Shown: positions 17,810 through 28,170, numbered from the stretch's first letter. The stretch: 44,612 bases of DNA from Pseudomonadota bacterium (GCA_021810635.1 JAJZIH010000003.1:120301-164912), one strand, 5' to 3'. Translations and numbers: made by a program. The notes: generated from the sequence alone by a model not told the origin.

Positions 17810-20709
17810 GCGATCTCCGTGTGGGGTGGGGTGGATCCGGCCCGGCGGGGCCGGGGGGAGCGGGACGGGGACGGGGCGAGAGCGGATTCGAGGATGGCCT
17901 TCTGCTGGAGGGCATGGAGGGCGGGATAACCGGGGGCCGGGGCGGCGGCCGGCGGGCGGCCGAGATAGCGGAGGGTCTGGCCGGGATCCATCAGACGCGC
18001 CAAGTCCGGAGCCAAGCCGCGGAACGCCCCCTGGTTCCTCGGCTCCTCCTGGCACCAGACCACGTCGGGAACCCCGGCATAGCGCCGAAACAGCCCCGCG
18101 AGGGCCGCCTCGGGCAGGGGAGCCCACTGCTCGAGCCGCACGAGCGCGACATCGGTCCGGCCCGCCGCCTCGCGGGCTTCCAAAAGCTCGTAGTAGATCT
18201 TTCCACTGGACAGGATGAGCCGACCGATCCGGCCGGGATCCGCAACGCCGGGATCATCGATCAGCGGAGCGAAGCCGCCGTCGGTGAGGTCCTGGAGCGT
18301 GGAAACGGCCCGGCGGTGGCGCAAGAGGCTTTTGGGCGTGAGGACCACGAGCGGGGTGCGGTAGGGCCTGAGCACCTGCCTCCGGAGCAGGTGGAAAAAC
18401 TGGGCGGGCGTCGTCGGATTCACGATCTGCAGGTTGTCGCCGGCCGAGAGTTCCAGGAAGCGCTCGGGCCGGGCCGAGGAGTGCTCCGGTCCCGCTCCTT
18501 CCTGGCCGTGCGGCAAAAACAGCACGAGCCCGCACAGCCGTCCCCATTTGGCCTCGCCGGCCGCGAGGAACTGGTCGATCACGACCTGCGCCCCATTGGC
18601 AAAATCGCCGTACTGGGCCTCCCAGATGACCAGGGCGTCCGGACTGGCCGTGGCATAGCCGTATTCGAAGGCCACGACCCCTTCCTCGGACAGGAAGGAG
18701 TCGACCACGTCCAGAAGGGCCTGGTCGGGGGCGAGCCGGTTCAGGGCCACATCGGTGGCATCGGTCGTGGCCTCGTGAACCACCGCATGACGGTGGAAAA
18801 AAGTTCCCCGCGCGCTGTCCTGGCCCGTCAAGCGGACCGGGTGCCCGGAGACCAGGAGGCTCGCATAAGCCAAGAGCTCGGCCAGCCCCCAGTCGAGAGG
18901 CTGCTCGCCAGCAAGCATCTTGCGTCGTTCCTCGAGGATCCGGGCCAGGCGGGGATGCACCGCCCAGCCTTCGGGCAGCGTGGTGAGGGTCCGACCCCAG
19001 GCCAGGAGGTCGTCCGCTGGCACCCGGGTGTCCGCAAGGGCCTCCCAGCGCTGGTCCCGGTAGGGCGTCCAGTCGACCAGAGGCGGCCTCCCGGAGGCAC
19101 GGGGGAGGATGAACGACTGCGGCACCTCCCCCCGGTCGAGACCGTCGCGGTAGGCCCCGGCCAGAGCCTCGGCCCGGGCGGGTTCGATGACCTTCTCGGC
19201 TGCGAGCTTCTGTCCGTAGAGGGTGAGCGCGGTCGGGTGGCTGCGGATGCGTCCATACATGACCGGCTGCGTCACGGCCGGTTCATCCGCCTCGTTGTGG
19301 CCGTGGCGGCGGTAGCCCACGAGGTCGACGAAAATGTCCCGGTGAAAGCGGGCGCGGTAGTCGAACGCGAGTCGCATCGCGAAAACGGCCGCCTCGACAT
19401 CATCGGCATTGACGTGGAGGACCGGGGCCTCGATCATCTTGGCGATGTCCGTGGGATAGGGGGTCGAACGGGCATCCCGGGGGTTGCTGATCGTGAATCC
19501 GATCTGGTTGTTGACCACGAGGTGGATGGTGCCGCCGGTCCGGAAGCCGCGGGTTCCCGACATCTCGAGCGTCTCCATGATCACGCCCTGCCCGGAGAGC
19601 GAGGCGTCGCCGTGGATCAGGACCGGCAGCACCCGGTCGCCCGCCCGGTCCCCGAGCCGGTCCTGCCGGGCGCGCACGGAACCCTCGACCACGGGGTCCA
19701 CGATCTCGAGATGCGAGGGATTGAACGCGAGCGTGAGATGGAGGACCCGTCCCCCGATCTCGACGTCCGAGGAGCACCCGAGATGATACTTGACGTCGCC
19801 CGAGCCGTTCTGGTGCAGAGGATCATAACGACCCTCGAACTCGGAAAACAGCTCCGGAAGCGGCTTGGCCAGAAGATTGACGAGCACGTTGAGCCGACCG
19901 CGGTGGGCCATTCCGATCACGATTTCCTCGACGCCGTCCGGGGCGGCGCGGCGCACCAGATCGTTCAAGACCGGCATGAGGACTTCCGCGCCCTCGAGCG
20001 AGAAGCGCTTCTGCCCGATGTAGCGGCGATGCAGGAAGTGCTCGAGACCCTCGGCCGCGGTCAGTTCGGCCAGGAGGGTGACCCGCTCCGCCGCCGTGAG
20101 GCCGAAGCGCCCGCGGGCGATCTCCAGGCGGTCGCGGATCAGGCGGCGTTCCTCGATCCCCGAGACGTGCTGGTATTCGGCGCCGATCGTCCCACAATAG
20201 GTGGCCTTGAGCAGGGCCAGGAGTTCGGCTCCCGAGGCGGGCGGGTCGCCCGCGACGAGATCCGCTGGCACGGGCCGGGTCAGGATCTCCCGGGCGGAGT
20301 CGCCGACATGGAACGCCGGATCGAGATCCTCGACCGCGGGGGGGCGGGCCAGTTTCAGGGGATCGAGGTCGGCTGCGAGGTGGCCGCGCGAACGGTAGGC
20401 CTGGACTAGGCGCGCCCAGCAGGCGCTGGACCCGGCCGCAGCAGGGACCGGTCCGCTGGCAGCCGGGCTCCGGGGTGCGCGGGCGGATGCCCGAAGCCGG
20501 TCTTCGACCGACCGGCGGGGCGTCTCCGTCCCGGTGGCACCCTGGAGGGTAGCGAAGGGACGGGCCAGGCTTTCGGGTACCGAACGGGGATCGGCCAGGT
20601 AACGTTCGTAGAGGTCTTCCAGGTAGAAGGCGTTGGCGCTGTTCAGGACGGTCGGATCAAGAGTTCCGATCCGATGCTCGTCTGGTTCCGGTTGCGATTG
20701 GCTGGACAC
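17806..20709 (-). CDS. sucA: 2-oxoglutarate dehydrogenase E1 component
   Basis: 967 residues from a GTG at 20709. N-terminal E2-binding segment ([20 protein letters not shown]), [12 protein letters not shown] near 310, thiamine-diphosphate motif running from GDASLSGQG to [17 protein letters not shown], and a transketolase-like C-terminal half ([40 protein letters not shown]). It decarboxylates 2-oxoglutarate in the TCA cycle and loads succinyl onto E2. The C-terminus carries a Pro/Arg/Ser-rich tail of about 25 residues beyond the usual end. First gene of the operon; its promoter must lie in 20710-20830, shared with the divergent oxygenase gene. Confidence 0.96.
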   Translation of the reverse strand: MSSQSQPEPDEHRIGTLDPTVLNSANAFYLEDLYERYLADPRSVPESLARPFATLQGATGTETPRRSVEDRLRASARAPRSPAASGPVPAAAGSSACWARLVQAYRSRGHLAADLDPLKLARPPAVEDLDPAFHVGDSAREILTRPVPADLVAGDPPASGAELLALLKATYCGTIGAEYQHVSGIEERRLIRDRLEIARGRFGLTAAERVTLLAELTAAEGLEHFLHRRYIGQKRFSLEGAEVLMPVLNDLVRRAAPDGVEEIVIGMAHRGRLNVLVNLLAKPLPELFSEFEGRYDPLHQNGSGDVKYHLGCSSDVEIGGRVLHLTLAFNPSHLEIVDPVVEGSVRARQDRLGDRAGDRVLPVLIHGDASLSGQGVIMETLEMSGTRGFRTGGTIHLVVNNQIGFTISNPRDARSTPYPTDIAKMIEAPVLHVNADDVEAAVFAMRLAFDYRARFHRDIFVDLVGYRRHGHNEADEPAVTQPVMYGRIRSHPTALTLYGQKLAAEKVIEPARAEALAGAYRDGLDRGEVPQSFILPRASGRPPLVDWTPYRDQRWEALADTRVPADDLLAWGRTLTTLPEGWAVHPRLARILEERRKMLAGEQPLDWGLAELLAYASLLVSGHPVRLTGQDSARGTFFHRHAVVHEATTDATDVALNRLAPDQALLDVVDSFLSEEGVVAFEYGYATASPDALVIWEAQYGDFANGAQVVIDQFLAAGEAKWGRLCGLVLFLPHGQEGAGPEHSSARPERFLELSAGDNLQIVNPTTPAQFFHLLRRQVLRPYRTPLVVLTPKSLLRHRRAVSTLQDLTDGGFAPLIDDPGVADPGRIGRLILSSGKIYYELLEAREAAGRTDVALVRLEQWAPLPEAALAGLFRRYAGVPDVVWCQEEPRNQGAFRGLAPDLARLMDPGQTLRYLGRPPAAAPAPGYPALHALQQKAILESALAPSPSRSPRPRRAGSTPPHTEIA

Positions 20710-20773
20710 CCGAATCTCGCCACTCTGAAGTGCGAATTGAAGGATTCCGTCTGGCCCAGCGCCGCGTTTCGGC

Positions 20774-20803
20774 TTGAGCCAACGGCCTTTTTCAAGCTAT
20801 AGT
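20774..20803 (+). promoter_or_regulatory. Sigma-70-type promoter of the oxygenase cluster, with an inverted repeat
   Basis: TTGAGC (20774-20779), 18-base spacer, TATAGT (20798-20803); start expected near 20810. An inverted repeat GCTTGA (20772-20777) / TCAAGC (20792-20797) covers the -35 box and ends just before the -10 box, a good position for an operator. The region also separates sucA, transcribed the other way, so a bound regulator could affect both. Confidence 0.5.
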
Positions 20804-20830
20804 TTACAACAGGCGCTCCGGGAGGGCACC

Positions 20831-21526
20831 ATGGGGGAGGAGAGGGCGATGCCCGACACCGCATCCGGCGGGTTCCCGTTCGAGGAAAAAATCGAGGTCC
20901 ATTATCCGACGACCGTTCTCGAGCGGCACCACACCGGATGCGAGCAGCTCAACCAGGCGCTCTTCACCCTGATCCGGGGACTGGCCGAACGGTTTCGCGA
21001 CGACCCGCGCGAAAACGCCATCTATTCAGGCCGGATCTCGACCCGGGGCGGCTTCCAGACCGGACGCCACCGCAACTTCCTGGAACAGGCCGATCCCGTC
21101 GTGGTCGAATTCCGCAACCAGATTCTCCTGCCGGCCGTCCACCGCTACCTGGAGGAGGTCTTCGGCCCCGAGGCCGGCCGGCTCAAGCCCTGGCTCATGG
21201 GCTGGGCCAATCTCCTGGCCGCGGGCGACTGGCAGGCCCCCCACATGCACCCCACCGCCGGCAACCTGGCCAGCGGGGTCTACTATGTGCAGGCCCTCGA
21301 GGACAAGCCCGCCCCCCAGGGCTGGATCGAATTCCTGAACCCGCACCCCGCCTCGGTCCATCACGGTTACACGCTCACCCGGCGCATCCAGCCCCATTCC
21401 GGGAAACTCCTCCTCTTTCCGCCGTATCATATCCACTATGTCCATCCTTTCGACGGTCCGGGCGAACGGGCGGTCATCGCCTTCGACGCTCTGCGCGAAC
21501 GGCCCGATCTCAATCTGGTCTTCTGA
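20831..21526 (+). CDS. Putative Fe(II)/2-oxoglutarate oxygenase (2OG-FeII_Oxy_5 type), first
   Basis: 231 residues from the ATG at 20831 (ribosome site GGAGG 20821-20825). An ATG at 20849 with GGAGG at 20836-20840 is equally good. A start before the promoter is excluded. Jelly-roll residues: iron-binding QAPHMHPTAGNLASGVYYV (about 135-155, HxH in place of the commoner HxD), distal FPPYHIHYVHPF, then the 2-oxoglutarate-anchoring Arg in GERAVIAFDAL. This combination matches the family known as 'putative 2OG-Fe(II) oxygenase' (PF13759). Substrate unknown. It leads a run of four oxygenase genes, with 12 bases to the next. Confidence 0.8.
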   Translation: MGEERAMPDTASGGFPFEEKIEVHYPTTVLERHHTGCEQLNQALFTLIRGLAERFRDDPRENAIYSGRISTRGGFQTGRHRNFLEQADPVVVEFRNQILLPAVHRYLEEVFGPEAGRLKPWLMGWANLLAAGDWQAPHMHPTAGNLASGVYYVQALEDKPAPQGWIEFLNPHPASVHHGYTLTRRIQPHSGKLLLFPPYHIHYVHPFDGPGERAVIAFDALRERPDLNLVF

Positions 21527-21538
21527 CCGGCCCCGTCC

Positions 21539-22873
21539 ATGAACGAACCGTCCACCCCCGCCGCCGCCCCGATCCGGATCGAGGACTTTCCGGTCGCCGA
21601 GCTGCCGGACCAGATCGTGACCCTGGCCGCGAGCGCCGATGCGCTCGCCCAGGAGGGACGCCGCTCCGAGGCGGAGGCGGTCTACCAGAGGGTGCTCGAA
21701 GCCGCCCCGCATCACCTCCGGGCCATGACGTATCTCGCGATGAGCGCCTTTGAGACCGGTCGCCACGAGGAAAGCGTGCGCTACCTGCTCGAGGCGATCC
21801 GCATCGAGCCCAACCGGTCCATCCTCCACCGGAACCTGGCCCTGGTCCGGCTCGCCCAAGGCCTTTACAGCAAGGGACTCGAGGCCATCGACCGGGCCAT
21901 CGAACTCAACCCGGAGGACGCTCTCAATCATCTGCACCGCGGCAACCTTCTGGAAAGTCTGGGCCAGGAAACCCCGGCGCTCGAAAGCTACGGCCGCGGA
22001 CTGGCCCGCGACCCGGCGCTCCGGCTCGCGACCCCAAGCCTTCCCCCCGGCATCCGCGCACTCGCCCAGCGGGCCATCGGCCGGCTCGCGCCGATCCGCC
22101 TCGCGCGGATCGATGAAGTGGCAGCCGAGGTCGAGGCTCGCCACGGCATCCCACTCCCTCCCCGCGCACGCCGTTTCCTCGAGATCTTCAAGGGACTTGC
22201 GCCACCCGTCCATGAGCACCCGCTCCAGAAGCCCGAGTTTCTCTTCTATCCCGAGCTCGGCGCACGCCCCTGGTTCGAACGCGGCGAGTTCGGCTGGACC
22301 CGTGCCTTCGAGTCCCGGACGGAGGAGATCCGGGCCGAATTCGAAGCCCTCGGGAGCTCTCTCGAGGAAGCCTATGTGCCGGAGTCTCCCGCCCGAACGA
22401 TCTGGTCCCCCTTGGCCGGCTCGCACGACTGGGGCAGTTTCCACCTCTACCGCTCGGGAACTCCCATCCCCCGGATTCTTCATCTCTGCCCGAACACCTT
22501 CACGGCGCTCAAAAGTCTGCCGCTCGCCCGTGGCCGCAGCCATGCGCCGGAGGTTTTCTTCTCGGTCCTCAAGCCCGGGGTCGAGCTCCCTCCCCATCAC
22601 GGCCTGTCCAACGCCAAGCTCACCCTTCATCTGGGGCTTTTGGTCCCTCCAGAAACCGCCATCCAGGTCGGCGGCGAGATCCGGCACTGGAAGGAGGGAC
22701 GCACGCTCGTCTTCGACGACAGTTTCGAGCACACCGCCTGGAACCACGACGCCCGGCCGCGGGCGGTCCTGATCGTGGACATCTGGAATCCGGCCCTGAC
22801 CCCACCTGAACAGGAACTCGTCGAGCGGACCATCGATGTGCACAGCCGTTTTTATGAGGAATACTTTTCCTGA
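21539..22873 (+). CDS. TPR protein with C-terminal aspartyl/asparaginyl beta-hydroxylase domain
   Basis: 444 residues. N-terminal half has three to four TPR units (residues ~25-160; EAVYQRVLEAAPHHLRAMTY, YLLEAIRIEPNRSILHRNLA, AIDRAIELNPEDALNHLHRG). C-terminal half (~235-430) is the AspH fold: LPPHHGLSNAKLTLHLGL supplies the first iron-binding His and FDDSFEHTAWNHD the second. In AspH enzymes two His bind iron without a carboxylate, as seen here. Family members hydroxylate Asp or Asn side chains in proteins and peptides. The TPR part probably recruits a partner or substrate. Located between two other oxygenase genes. Confidence 0.88.
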   Translation: MNEPSTPAAAPIRIEDFPVAELPDQIVTLAASADALAQEGRRSEAEAVYQRVLEAAPHHLRAMTYLAMSAFETGRHEESVRYLLEAIRIEPNRSILHRNLALVRLAQGLYSKGLEAIDRAIELNPEDALNHLHRGNLLESLGQETPALESYGRGLARDPALRLATPSLPPGIRALAQRAIGRLAPIRLARIDEVAAEVEARHGIPLPPRARRFLEIFKGLAPPVHEHPLQKPEFLFYPELGARPWFERGEFGWTRAFESRTEEIRAEFEALGSSLEEAYVPESPARTIWSPLAGSHDWGSFHLYRSGTPIPRILHLCPNTFTALKSLPLARGRSHAPEVFFSVLKPGVELPPHHGLSNAKLTLHLGLLVPPETAIQVGGEIRHWKEGRTLVFDDSFEHTAWNHDARPRAVLIVDIWNPALTPPEQELVERTIDVHSRFYEEYFS

Positions 22874-22936
22874 CCCCGATACCGTGGTAGCGAGAGAGGC
22901 GGGAACCCCCGCCCCCCGGGGCCAGAGCTGGCCTCC

Positions 22937-23665
22937 ATGACCCCCTCTCCCACCTCCCCGATCCCCGGCCTCGAGCCGGTTTTTGCCGTCCCGTTCTATA
23001 CCACCGTGTTCCCGAACGCCCAGGGTCTCAATGGCCGGCTCGAGGAAAAGCTCGCCGGTTGGGAATTCCACCCACCCAAAACGAGCCGTCTCCAGCCGAG
23101 CCCGGTTCCCAAGCCCGGCGTCTACGAGAGCAGCTTCGATTTCTTTCACTGGGAGGACCCGGATGTCCGGGAACTGGCCCGGTTCTGCCTGAACCGGGTC
23201 GGCTTCCTGGTCCAGAACCTGAACCATTACGAAAACCGGGACATGGAAGAACTCCGTTTCTATCATCACAGCTGGTTCCACCTGACGCGCCCGGGCGGCT
23301 ATACCAGCCATCACAACCACCCTCTCGCATCCTGGTCGGGTGTCTATTGCGTGAACCCCGGTGTCCCGGATCCCGCCGACCACCAGAGCGGCCTCCTCCG
23401 GTTTTTCGATCCCCGCATGGCCGCCAGCATGTTTTTGGATCCTGGCAACGGCTCCCTCCGCGAGCCTTTCGGATTCGGTAATCTGGTCCACCGTTTCACG
23501 GCTGGCGAGCTCGTGATTTTTCCGTCCTATCTCAACCACGAGGTCAACTGCTTCCGCGGGACCGGGATCCGGATCACGATCGCCTTCAACGTCTGGATCC
23601 GCTATGCCGACGAGCCGGCCTTCGAACCCGGCCTGCGCCGCGGCATCTCACGGCAGTCGGTCTGA
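22937..23665 (+). CDS. Putative Fe(II)/2-oxoglutarate oxygenase (2OG-FeII_Oxy_5 type), second
   Basis: 242 residues. Starts with the family's 'PVFAVPFYTTVFPNAQGLN' opening. Iron site GGYTSHHNHPLASWSGVYCV (~124-140, HxH), product-side strand GLLRFFDPR, distal His in FPSYLNHEVNCF (~194-205), then anchoring Arg in GTGIRITIAFNVW. Same family as the gene at 20831 but clearly divergent in sequence, so the two are unlikely to be recent duplicates. A 63-base gap with a GC-rich stretch precedes it. Substrate unknown. Confidence 0.85.
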   Translation: MTPSPTSPIPGLEPVFAVPFYTTVFPNAQGLNGRLEEKLAGWEFHPPKTSRLQPSPVPKPGVYESSFDFFHWEDPDVRELARFCLNRVGFLVQNLNHYENRDMEELRFYHHSWFHLTRPGGYTSHHNHPLASWSGVYCVNPGVPDPADHQSGLLRFFDPRMAASMFLDPGNGSLREPFGFGNLVHRFTAGELVIFPSYLNHEVNCFRGTGIRITIAFNVWIRYADEPAFEPGLRRGISRQSV

Positions 23666-23671
23666 CCGGTC

Positions 23672-24991
23672 ATGGATCCCGCCCAAGGGCAGGAGGCTTC
23701 CGAGCTCGATGCCGCCCTGGGCGCACTCCGCTCCCGCGACTATCCGCTCGCCCGCGAGCGATTCCACGACCTGGCCACCCGGGGCGACGGGCAGGCCATG
23801 GCCTACCTGGGGCTCATCCACCTGCGCGCTCTCGGCACTCCGTATGACCCGGACCAGGCCTTCGAGTGGACGGAGCGGGCGGCCCGAACGGGACTTGCAA
23901 GCGCGGAACTCACCCTCGCCCATCTCTCCTACCTCGGGATCGGGCCACCACGGAACCCCGGGCAGGCGGCCCGCCTGCTTTTGGCCTCGGCCCGAACGGG
24001 CCATGCCCCGGCCCTGCGCACGCTGGGCCTCGTCTATCTCGGACTCGGGGCCGGCTGGCGCGGGCTCGGAGAACGCTGTCTCGAGGCGGCAAGCGCCCAG
24101 CGCGACCTGTTTGCGGTTCACGCCATCGCCTCGCTCCGGCTGATCCGGGGCGAGCCCGCTCGGGCCCTGCCGCTCCTCGCGTGGGCCGGGACCCAGGGCT
24201 TCTATCCAAGCCTCCTCCACCTGAAACGCCTCCAGCAGACCATGGGCACGGAAGCCGTCCGCCGGCTCGCGATCGCCGATCCGGACTATCCCGGCCGGCC
24301 GCAGGCTCTGGATCTGCCGGAGTTTCCCTGGGATCCCGCCCCCTCTCCCCAGGGACGCCTGCTGGATCCCCGGATCGGGCTCCGGATCCAGGAACGGCTC
24401 CTCGATGCGGTCGAATGCGACTACCTGATCGCCTTGGCCGCCCCAGCCCTGCGCCCGTCGGAAACGCGGGAGCCCGGGAGCGGCCGGATCGTCAAAAATC
24501 CCCTCTGCACCTCCTCCGCCATGAATTTCCCGCCCAATCTGGAGGATCTCGTGGTCTTCCGTCTGGAAGAGCGGATCGCGACCTGGTGCGGGACCGCCCT
24601 CGATGCGGCCGAACCCCTGGCCGTGCTGCGCTACCGCCCGGGCGAGGAATACCGGCCCCACTTCGATGCCTTCGATGACAAGATCCTCGCGGCAGACCCC
24701 GAAGGGATCCGGTTGGGCCAGCGGACCGCCACCGTCCTCACCGACCTCAATGGTGATTTCACGGGCGGGGAGACCGCCTTTCCGGCACTCGGGACCCAGG
24801 TCCGGCCGGAGACCGGCCAAGCCCTGGTCTTCGGCAACGTCGACGGAAAAGGAGCCCGGAACCCGCTGGCTCTCCATGCCGAATGCCCGGTCCTCAATGG
24901 CGAAAAATGGCTCGCCACCCTCTGGTTCCGCGCCCGGGCGGGGGCCCGCCGCTGGAATCCGGCCGCCCTCGGTCCTTCCGCCCCGACCTAA
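23672..24991 (+). CDS. Sel1/TPR-repeat protein with prolyl-4-hydroxylase-type oxygenase domain
   Basis: 439 residues, six bases after the previous gene. N-terminal half contains Sel1-like short helical repeats (A..YLGLIHLRALG, AELTLAHLSYLGIG, ALRTLGLVYLGLG). C-terminal ~215 residues are the P4H double-stranded beta-helix: YRPGEEYRPHFDAFDD with HxD iron ligands (His ~330, Asp ~332), TVLTDLNGDFTGGETAFPAL, GQALVFGNVDGKG, distal His in LALHAECPVLNGEKW, and the 2-oxoglutarate-binding Lys in GEKWLATLWFR. Known members hydroxylate proline in proteins. It is the last oxygenase in the series and is followed by a strong terminator. Confidence 0.9.
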   Translation: MDPAQGQEASELDAALGALRSRDYPLARERFHDLATRGDGQAMAYLGLIHLRALGTPYDPDQAFEWTERAARTGLASAELTLAHLSYLGIGPPRNPGQAARLLLASARTGHAPALRTLGLVYLGLGAGWRGLGERCLEAASAQRDLFAVHAIASLRLIRGEPARALPLLAWAGTQGFYPSLLHLKRLQQTMGTEAVRRLAIADPDYPGRPQALDLPEFPWDPAPSPQGRLLDPRIGLRIQERLLDAVECDYLIALAAPALRPSETREPGSGRIVKNPLCTSSAMNFPPNLEDLVVFRLEERIATWCGTALDAAEPLAVLRYRPGEEYRPHFDAFDDKILAADPEGIRLGQRTATVLTDLNGDFTGGETAFPALGTQVRPETGQALVFGNVDGKGARNPLALHAECPVLNGEKWLATLWFRARAGARRWNPAALGPSAPT

Positions 24992-25000
24992 AAAAGAAAA

Positions 25001-25026
25001 CCCGTGGTTCCTTGCGGAACCACGGG
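25001..25026. terminator. Bidirectional intrinsic terminator
   Basis: Perfect 11-base-pair stem CCCGTGGTTCC / GGAACCACGGG with a TTGC loop. On the minus strand it is followed by TTTTCTTTTTTAG, an ideal run for ending the receptor transcript. On the plus strand the following TTCTTTTGTTG is a weaker but usable run for ending the oxygenase transcript. Confidence 0.88.
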
Positions 25027-25056
25027 CAATGTTCTTTTGTTGTCGTTATTGAAATC

Positions 25057-28000
25057 CTAGAAGCGCACTCCGATCCGTCCGTAGATGAAGCGGCCCGGGA
25101 CCTCGTAGCCCAGATAGGGCTGGTAGCTGTTCGCGAAGGCCGTCATCGAGATCGGCGCATTCTTGTCGAACAGGTTCCGCACCCCGAGGGTGAAGTCCGC
25201 ATTCCACGAGGCCATGTTGTAGGTCACCTGGACGTTGTTGTAGACCGCCGTCCCCAGCCGGTTGAGGCCCTGGAAACCCTGGGGCGAACCCGGCTGCGTA
25301 ATCACGTCGCTGCACCAGCCGGTCCCGATAATGCTAGTGTCGAAAACGGCAGACGAGTTCTGGCAGATCTCGTACATGGGTCCGATGACGTTGACGGTCC
25401 AGTTGGCGGACCAGGGGCCGTAGTTCCAGTCGAGGTAGATGTTGTACTTGTGTTTGGGAATGAGCGAACTCACGGACCCGGCCGTCTCGCGGGTGAACTC
25501 GGTCGGCTGAGCAGCGGTGTTGAGGCCCGGGAAGGCGATGACGTAGTTCTGGGTGAAGGTTGCATCGGCCATGACCTGGAAGTCGCCGATCGGGGTCGAT
25601 GGGAAACGGTAGTTCAGGTTGACGTCCCAACCTTCCGTCTTGATGGACCCGACATTCTGGTTGAGCGACAGGATATTCGTGATGGCCCCGTTCGTGTTGT
25701 AGGTGGCACCTCCACGCTGGATCAGGTTGCAGTCGAGCGCGGCCGCGCTGTAGCAGAAGTCCATGATGTCCTGCGGCCCGATCCCTCCCACAGTGATGGC
25801 GTTCACCACCTCGACCTTGTAGTAGTCGGCCGACATGTTGAATCCCGGAATGTAGCTCGGGCTGTAAACCAAGCCCACCGTGCGGGAAATGGCCCGTTCC
25901 GGGGTCAGGTTGGAGTTGCCTCCCACCGTGACGGGGATCTGCGAATCCGGCTGCGTGGCGTGCGCCGGGCATTGCGGAAGCCCGCCGGGTACAACGCAGG
26001 GGTCTCTGAGCGCATCAAAGCTCTGCCCTTGTCCCGAGAAAAAGTCGCTGATCGTGGGGATCCGGAAACCCTGGGTCCAGCTGGCCCGGAAGAGCAGGCT
26101 CCGGATGGGGGCGTACTTGAAGGAGATCCGGCCCGAGGAGTTGCTGGCGAACCTCTGCGGAACGGGCGTGATGGGGTTGGCTAAACCCTGCCAGGTCGCC
26201 TGGGTCCAGCGCTCCGCCACGTCGAAGGACAGGTGGTGAACCAGGAACACGTCGCGCACGAGGGGTACGTCAAACTCGATGTACTCGGCATCCTGCGCCT
26301 CGCGTCCGTTCGTGGGCTCCGCGATGTTGCTGGTCGCATCACCCGCGGCGATCAGGGGATCCGGCGTGTAATACCCGTTATCCTCGAGGTACTCGTAACC
26401 CACGGCGACTCCCAGGGGACCGGCCGGCAGGTCGACGAGCGTTCCGGTCAGGTTGCCGGAATAGTCGCGCTGCGTAACGGAATCCACGTTGACACTCGTG
26501 TAATCGATGTAGTTGGCCATGGCCGGCGTGATCGTGCCTTGGGCCGTTGCCAGGTTGTAACCCCCGAATAGATCGAGCGGTACGCAGCCCGGGGTCGTCT
26601 GGCAGGTCGAGAGCGGACCCAGGGCGAGCTGCATCCGGCTGGTGTTCTGGAGTCCCGTGACCGATCCCAAGTTGTTCCGGTTGCCGTAGGAATAATGGAC
26701 GCTCCAGTTCCAGTCGTGTCCGATGGCCCGGAAGTAGCCCTTGAGGCCGCCTTCGAAGAAGTAGGTCCGGACGTTGGTATCGAACACGCGGTAGCCCGAC
26801 TCGATCATGCGGCGTCCCATAAACAGGAGCGCATCGCTCTGGGTGTTGCAGTTGGCGGTCCCATAGAGCGTGCACCAGTTGGCGTATCCGGGTGTCCCGG
26901 GAAAGTACGGCACCAGGTCGACTCCGAAGGGGTTGTAGGGGTTCGTGGCCGAAATGCCCACGAGGACACCGTTCGAGGAGTTGTCCGAACCATAGACCCC
27001 AAGGAAGAGCGGGTTCGGGGCGAGCACGGAGGCCGAAACCCGGTCGTTGTAGAGGACCGTCGAGGTGAACTCCAAGTGCGAGTTGAAATTGTAGTGGGCC
27101 TGGGTATAGACGTACCACTGCTCGGAGGGCGTCAGGAGGTAGTTGGCCGGCGCGTAGTTGTAGGCATCCGCGGTAGAGAAGTCGTGCGGATTGGCGTTCG
27201 GACCGCTCAGGGGACCGGCCAGATCGCAGCCCGAAGACGTATTACCGGGGGTGGCGCCAGCAACCGAACTCGGCAGACAGTTGCTGCCGGGCAGCGTACT
27301 CGGCCCGTAGGGGCCATCCATGAGGAAGCGGCCGCCCGGTGTACCCGAACTGCCGTTGAGCATGCCGGTCCCGATCAGGGGCAGCTGACCCAGGGTGGTA
27401 TTGCCCGCCCAGATCGGATCCTGTTCCCGGTAGCCCACGCTCAACAGGACGCCTTCCTTGCTGTTGCTCGACCCGACCGTGAAGTCGTACTCCTGGACCT
27501 TGCCGTCCCAGTGGGTGGCGCCCGCAATCGGCGTCGTGATCCCCAACGTGGGATTGGCGGCGACCGAGGCATTGCTGTTCTCGTAGATCCCCATGTAGGC
27601 ATGGGCTTCCGCCCCGTTGAAGTTCTGCATGGTGATGACGTTGATCACGCCCGCAATCGCATCCGATCCGTAAATCGGCGAGGCACCATCCAAGAGGATT
27701 TCAACCCGCGAGATGATCGCCGACGGGATCGTGTTGAGGTCGACCGGTCCGCCCAGGGTCGGAATCCAGCGGTGACCGTTCACCAGGACCAAAACCCGCT
27801 CCGCCCCCAGGTTGTGCAGATCGACGAAGGTGTCGCCGTCATTGCCGTTGTTGGTCTGGGCGTTGATGGCCGCCCCCGACTGCGAGATCGACTGGAGAAT
27901 GTTCCCAATGGTGACCTCGCCGGTCAGGTTGAGTTGCTGGCGCGTGAGCACCACGACCGGCTGCGCTGTGACTGTACTGGTGCGCAGAATGCGCGAACCC

Positions 28001-28134
28001 ACGACCTCGATTTTCTGGAGTTTCGTGGTTTTCTTCGCCTGCGCCAGCGCGGACGGTGCGGCGATGACTGCGGCGGATGCGCTGGCGACGAGAGCCCCGC
28101 GTACCGCCTGCCGCACAAGATTTCGCTGTTTCAT
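25057..28134 (-). CDS. TonB-dependent outer-membrane receptor
   Basis: 1025 residues from the ATG at 28134, which has an excellent ribosome site (GGAGGAG, eight bases away); longer in-frame starts lie upstream of the predicted promoter. Signal peptide (GALVASASAAVIAAPSALAQA), TonB-box-like LQKIEVVGSRILR, plug domain with VLVLVNGHRW and EILLDGASPIYGSDAIAGVI, then a 22-strand-type barrel ending YGRIGVRF with the terminal Phe. There is no N-terminal signalling domain, so it is not the FecA regulatory type. Several closely spaced Cys pairs occur in predicted loops (for example WCTLYGTANC, CQTTPGC, DPCVVPGGLPQC, CYSAAALDC). It imports an unknown ligand. It lies between the oxygenases and the sulfotransferases, transcribed against both. 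Confidence 0.94.
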   Translation of the reverse strand: MKQRNLVRQAVRGALVASASAAVIAAPSALAQAKKTTKLQKIEVVGSRILRTSTVTAQPVVVLTRQQLNLTGEVTIGNILQSISQSGAAINAQTNNGNDGDTFVDLHNLGAERVLVLVNGHRWIPTLGGPVDLNTIPSAIISRVEILLDGASPIYGSDAIAGVINVITMQNFNGAEAHAYMGIYENSNASVAANPTLGITTPIAGATHWDGKVQEYDFTVGSSNSKEGVLLSVGYREQDPIWAGNTTLGQLPLIGTGMLNGSSGTPGGRFLMDGPYGPSTLPGSNCLPSSVAGATPGNTSSGCDLAGPLSGPNANPHDFSTADAYNYAPANYLLTPSEQWYVYTQAHYNFNSHLEFTSTVLYNDRVSASVLAPNPLFLGVYGSDNSSNGVLVGISATNPYNPFGVDLVPYFPGTPGYANWCTLYGTANCNTQSDALLFMGRRMIESGYRVFDTNVRTYFFEGGLKGYFRAIGHDWNWSVHYSYGNRNNLGSVTGLQNTSRMQLALGPLSTCQTTPGCVPLDLFGGYNLATAQGTITPAMANYIDYTSVNVDSVTQRDYSGNLTGTLVDLPAGPLGVAVGYEYLEDNGYYTPDPLIAAGDATSNIAEPTNGREAQDAEYIEFDVPLVRDVFLVHHLSFDVAERWTQATWQGLANPITPVPQRFASNSSGRISFKYAPIRSLLFRASWTQGFRIPTISDFFSGQGQSFDALRDPCVVPGGLPQCPAHATQPDSQIPVTVGGNSNLTPERAISRTVGLVYSPSYIPGFNMSADYYKVEVVNAITVGGIGPQDIMDFCYSAAALDCNLIQRGGATYNTNGAITNILSLNQNVGSIKTEGWDVNLNYRFPSTPIGDFQVMADATFTQNYVIAFPGLNTAAQPTEFTRETAGSVSSLIPKHKYNIYLDWNYGPWSANWTVNVIGPMYEICQNSSAVFDTSIIGTGWCSDVITQPGSPQGFQGLNRLGTAVYNNVQVTYNMASWNADFTLGVRNLFDKNAPISMTAFANSYQPYLGYEVPGRFIYGRIGVRF

Positions 28135-28170
28135 TTTGATGACTCCTCCACATGTGATGAGGTTGAAATC

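Noticed and set aside
17821..20409. An 862-codon open frame opposite sucA
   Set aside because: Composition-driven shadow; the opposite strand encodes an unambiguous E1 subunit.
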